Assembly: GCA_019421365.1 (NCBI GenBank) | Contig: JAHZFJ010000022.1 | Location: forward strand, 1 to 64,000 | DNA: 64,000 nt | DNA from: Lachnospiraceae bacterium | GTDB lineage: Bacteria; Bacillota; Clostridia; Lachnospirales; Lachnospiraceae | Direction: 5' to 3' | Shown here: in pieces, positions 61,477-64,000 of the stretch | How positions within the stretch are numbered: the stretch's first letter is position 1 | Layout: every line of letters starts with the position of its first letter | Notes under the pieces: model-generated | What the model was told of the DNA's origin: nothing | Seen by the model: the letters and a program-made list of their open reading frames with translations, nothing else | Database searches by the model: none | Translations under genes and position numbers: made by a program

Positions 61477-61823
61477 TAATCATTCATCTCTTTTACGATT
61501 TTATGAAGTTTGCACAAATGTAAAACTGCGCTACTTATTTCCTGATAATTTCTTCCCTTTGCTCCCGCTCTACCAATTACTACTACGTCTAAACCACTAT
61601 TAAACATGTAATCATTCAATCGAAAACTTTCTCTAATCAGTCTTGTTACACGATGTCTAACAACACTATTACCTACTTTTTTACTAACCGATATTCCTAA
61701 TCGTAATGTATCTAAATCGTTTTTTACTATATACATAACTAAATATTTATTAGCAAACGATCTTCCATTCTTATATACATTCTGAAAATCTCTATTACTT
61801 TTCAATGATTCTGACAATTTCAA
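61476..61823 (-). CDS. rnpA: Ribonuclease P protein component
   Basis: Protein cofactor of RNase P (tRNA 5' maturation). SNRDFQNVYKNGRSFANKYLVMY and the RNR motif (VVRHRVTRLIRESFRL) are characteristic. 115 residues. Start is TTG at 61823, three to four bases after AGGGGA; a second TTG two codons on is an alternative. Very basic. Follows rpmH. Confidence 0.95.
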   Translation of the reverse strand: MKLSESLKSNRDFQNVYKNGRSFANKYLVMYIVKNDLDTLRLGISVSKKVGNSVVRHRVTRLIRESFRLNDYMFNSGLDVVVIGRAGAKGRNYQEISSAVLHLCKLHKIVKEMND

Positions 61824-61922
61824 AATCCCCTATTAACAAATAATATGATATTAAACCCTTAAGTCTCTAAGAGCAGCCCCTAAAGAACCGTTCATAGAGA
61901 AAAAAGGTCACAATACTGCGAC

Positions 61923-62057
61923 CTATGCTGATAATTTATGTCTTCCTTTTGCTCTTCTGCTAGCAATAACTTTTCTTCCGTTAGCAGTGCTCATTCTTTT
62001 TCTGAAACCGTGAACTTTAGCTCTTGATCTCTTTTTTGGTTGGAATGTCATTTTCAT
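61923..62057 (-). CDS. rpmH: Ribosomal protein L34
   Basis: 44 residues: MKMTFQPKKRSRAKVHGFRK, then RMSTANGRKVIASRRAKGRH and KLSA. The full length matches L34 of Firmicutes. ATG at 62057 with GGAGGTGTTTTGTA upstream. It is the first gene of the rpmH-rnpA-yidD-yidC-jag operon, transcribed away from oriC. Confidence 0.98.
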   Translation of the reverse strand: MKMTFQPKKRSRAKVHGFRKRMSTANGRKVIASRRAKGRHKLSA

Positions 62058-62702
62058 TACAAAACACCTCCTTAGTTATACCCAACTGTTTATAGTAAGC
62101 GTATTTATTCTATTATAAGATAAATTACAATATCACGTTTATTATATTAGCAATGATTCATTCCGTCAAGTATTATTTACAAATTTATTAATCAACCTAT
62201 TTCTATTATAGAAGTGTTACAAACAATTAGTTTGGTGAACCTTCCATAGTAGAAAAAGAATAAGATTCTTAATTATGTTGGTGTTATTTATTAGTATAGT
62301 ACCTATGTAAAAAAGTTTTATACATGTATTTGGATGGTTTGTGATTTATTTGTGGAAAAAGTGGTTAAAATACAATATCCACACTAACCATCCAAAAAGT
62401 TATCAACAATTTGTGGATAACTTGTGGATAACTTTATAATTTTTAGTTAATTATTTAAATAAAATCAAAAAAAACATTTAAATTGCACTATTTCTTAGGG
62501 GTGTTTATAATTTTAATTTATTATACACATGGATGTTAATTCTTTTGGATGGTCCGTGGATAAATCGTGGATTTTGGATGGTAGAAGACTATATTACCAA
62601 AGTTTGTCCACAACATCAACACATTTTGTATAGTTAGCCATTGAAAATTTAACAATCTTGTTATAATATATAGTTATATGAAAATTTATAATTAGGGGGA
62701 TT
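62058..62702. other. oriC: Chromosome replication origin (oriC)
   Basis: 645 AT-rich bases between divergent rpmH and dnaA. DnaA boxes TTATCCACA on the complementary strand are perfect at 62412-62420 and 62423-62431. One-mismatch copies lie at 62351-62359, 62375-62383, 62400-62408, 62521-62529, 62555-62563 and 62604-62612. AT-rich stretches at 62436-62515 could be the unwinding element. Four perfect TTTGGATGGT decamers are interleaved (62330, 62387 inverted, 62544, 62573). Confidence 0.93.
62662..62667 (+). promoter_or_regulatory. Predicted dnaA -10 element
   Basis: TATAAT preceded by TGT, which forms an extended -10. A TTGAAA 15 bases upstream is a poor-spaced -35. The start codon is 38 bases further. 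Confidence 0.6.
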
Positions 62703-62705
62703 ATG

Positions 62706-64000
62706 ATGAAAAACATAATTCAAGGAAAATGGGACGAGATTCTAATGTCTGTTAAGATCACTCACGATATAACAGATGTTTCTTTTCGTACTTGGTTAGC
62801 ACCTTTAAAAGTATATGACGTAGAAGACGATTTAATTACTATATTAAGTAATCCTGATTTAGGGAAAGACGGAGTTAGTTTTATAAGTAAGAAATATGGT
62901 ATACCTATTAAAGTTGCTATTGAAGAAATTACAGGGAAAAACTACGAAATCTCTATTGTTCTTCCTGATGAGGCCAAGAAAATATCTAAAAAAGAAAATA
63001 GTAACCAAAGTAACTCCGCGCAAAAAAACAAATATCCTTTCCTAAATCCACGTTATACTTTTGACACTTTTGTTGTAGGTACTAATAATAATCTTGCTCA
63101 TGCTGCATCATTAGCAGTAGCAGAATCCCCTGCTGAAGTATATAATCCTCTATTTATATATGGAGGTGTTGGATTAGGAAAGACCCATCTGATGCATTCG
63201 ATTGCTCATTTTATATTAGAACATAATCCTTCAAGCAAGGTTTTGTATGTTACTAGTGAAACATTTACGAATGAACTTATTGATGCAATTCGTAATAGGA
63301 GTGAAAATTCATCAACTGCAGAGTTTCGTGAAAAATACCGTAATATAGACGTATTACTCATTGACGATATTCAGTTTATTATAGGTAAAGAAAGTACTCA
63401 GGAAGAGTTTTTCCATACATTTAATACACTGCATGAGTCTAAAAAACAAATTATCATATCTTCAGATAAGCCACCAAAAGACATTGAGACACTAGAAGAA
63501 CGCCTACGTTCTCGCTTCGAGTGGGGTCTTACAGTTGATATTCAATCACCTGATTATGAGACTCGAATGGCTATATTAAAGAAGAAAGAAGAGCTTGATG
63601 GCCTTCAAATTGATAATGAAGTAATGAAGTATATTGCTACCAACATTAAATCCAATATTCGAGAATTAGAAGGCGCACTTACAAAGATTGTAGCCTTTTC
63701 TAGACTAGAGAAAAAAGATGTAACTGTAGAGTTAGCAGAGAAAGTACTAAAAGACTTAATCTCTCCTAACAATAAGAAAGAAATAACCGTAGATTTAATC
63801 GTGGAAATGACATCTGAACACTTTAGTATCTCACAATCAGATATCTACTCCACTAAGAAGAGCAAGAATATATCATATCCAAGACAAATATGTATGTATC
63901 TATCAAGAAAGCTTACTGAATTATCACTATCTGATATTGGTAAGAAACTTGGAAACCGTGATCATACAACGGTTTTACATGGTATTGATAAGATTACTAC
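62706..64000 (+). CDS. dnaA: Chromosomal replication initiator DnaA (cut by window end)
   Basis: ATP-dependent initiator. Domain I begins MKNIIQGKWDEILMSVK; a short Asn/Gln/Ser-rich linker follows at residues 100-110. The AAA+ domain starts NPRYTFDTFVVG, with Walker A IYGGVGLGKTHLMH and Walker B LLIDDIQF. Domain IV includes the DnaA signature region LTELSLSDIGKKLGNRDHTTVLHG. Translation runs to the window edge at 431 codons; the last roughly 20 residues and the stop are missing. Start at 62706 has GGGGGA five bases upstream; a second ATG at 62703 is possible. Confidence 0.97.
   Translation, partial: MKNIIQGKWDEILMSVKITHDITDVSFRTWLAPLKVYDVEDDLITILSNPDLGKDGVSFISKKYGIPIKVAIEEITGKNYEISIVLPDEAKKISKKENSNQSNSAQKNKYPFLNPRYTFDTFVVGTNNNLAHAASLAVAESPAEVYNPLFIYGGVGLGKTHLMHSIAHFILEHNPSSKVLYVTSETFTNELIDAIRNRSENSSTAEFREKYRNIDVLLIDDIQFIIGKESTQEEFFHTFNTLHESKKQIIISSDKPPKDIETLEERLRSRFEWGLTVDIQSPDYETRMAILKKKEELDGLQIDNEVMKYIATNIKSNIRELEGALTKIVAFSRLEKKDVTVELAEKVLKDLISPNNKKEITVDLIVEMTSEHFSISQSDIYSTKKSKNISYPRQICMYLSRKLTELSLSDIGKKLGNRDHTTVLHGIDKIT

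Noticed and set aside
1..64000. CRISPR arrays, insertion sequences or prophage
   Set aside because: No regularly spaced repeats, transposase or phage genes were seen; the restriction system has no visible flanking repeats or integrase.

Overview
The window is the origin-proximal part of a low-GC, spore-forming Firmicutes chromosome, most likely a Lachnospiraceae member of the Lachnoclostridium (Clostridium) phytofermentans type. The evidence is the oriC gene order rpmH-rnpA-yidD-yidC-jag-mnmE-mnmG-rsmG-parA-parB on one side of dnaA, SpoIID and SpoIIQ, proteins typical of Lachnospiraceae (DUF3881, DUF4446, a TSCPD-domain protein), and a clostridial V-type ATPase operon. The genus is inferred from gene content and family memory; no search was run.

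Layout. At 0-6 kb are spoIIQ, spoIID, recR, ybaB/ebfC, dnaX and pfkA. At 6-17 kb are an orphan PTS-like IIC permease, NiaR, a small unknown protein, a zinc ABC transporter with its Fur-type regulator, a MATE exporter, pgi, an unknown membrane/coiled-coil protein and mtnN. At 17-25 kb are a TSCPD/radical-SAM pair, murG, a HIT protein, a soluble histidine kinase, a flavodoxin-SCP2 fusion, rhomboid, cobO and yfcE. At 25.4-29.2 kb is a complete type IIS restriction-modification system that resembles FokI and its double methyltransferase along nearly their whole length. At 29-34 kb are L-lactate dehydrogenase, tRNA-Lys(CTT), an AI-2E-family permease, thioredoxin and trmB. At 34-42.8 kb is a nine-gene V-type ATPase operon (G/H-C-I-K-F-E-A-B-D) on the + strand. 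At 43-54 kb are a D,D-carboxypeptidase, an exonuclease, tRNA-Arg(CCT), DUF3881, an HD-GYP protein, DUF4446, ParB/ParA with two parS sites, and a DegS/DegU-like two-component system. At 53-62 kb are an alpha/beta-hydrolase-like protein and the origin-flanking housekeeping cluster. At 62-64 kb are oriC and a dnaA that runs off the window.

Replication from about 62.4 kb moves leftward through the window, so most genes (- strand) are co-directional with the fork. The V-ATPase operon, dacF, the TSCPD/radical-SAM/murG group and several single genes run head-on.

The most interesting items are: (1) the FokI-like restriction-modification system, with one substituted DNA-contact position; (2) four perfect copies of the decamer TTTGGATGGT in oriC, which contain GGATG, FokI's own recognition sequence; (3) three stem-loops that all present CTCCCAA, ending in a strong terminator, a candidate small RNA; (4) a 215-base array of stem-loops before dacF, including a cloverleaf-like fold, which shares a 13-mer with another hairpin 23 kb away; (5) several apparent loss-of-catalysis proteins (SpoIIQ, the alpha/beta hydrolase). 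All pairing and motif counts were done by eye.
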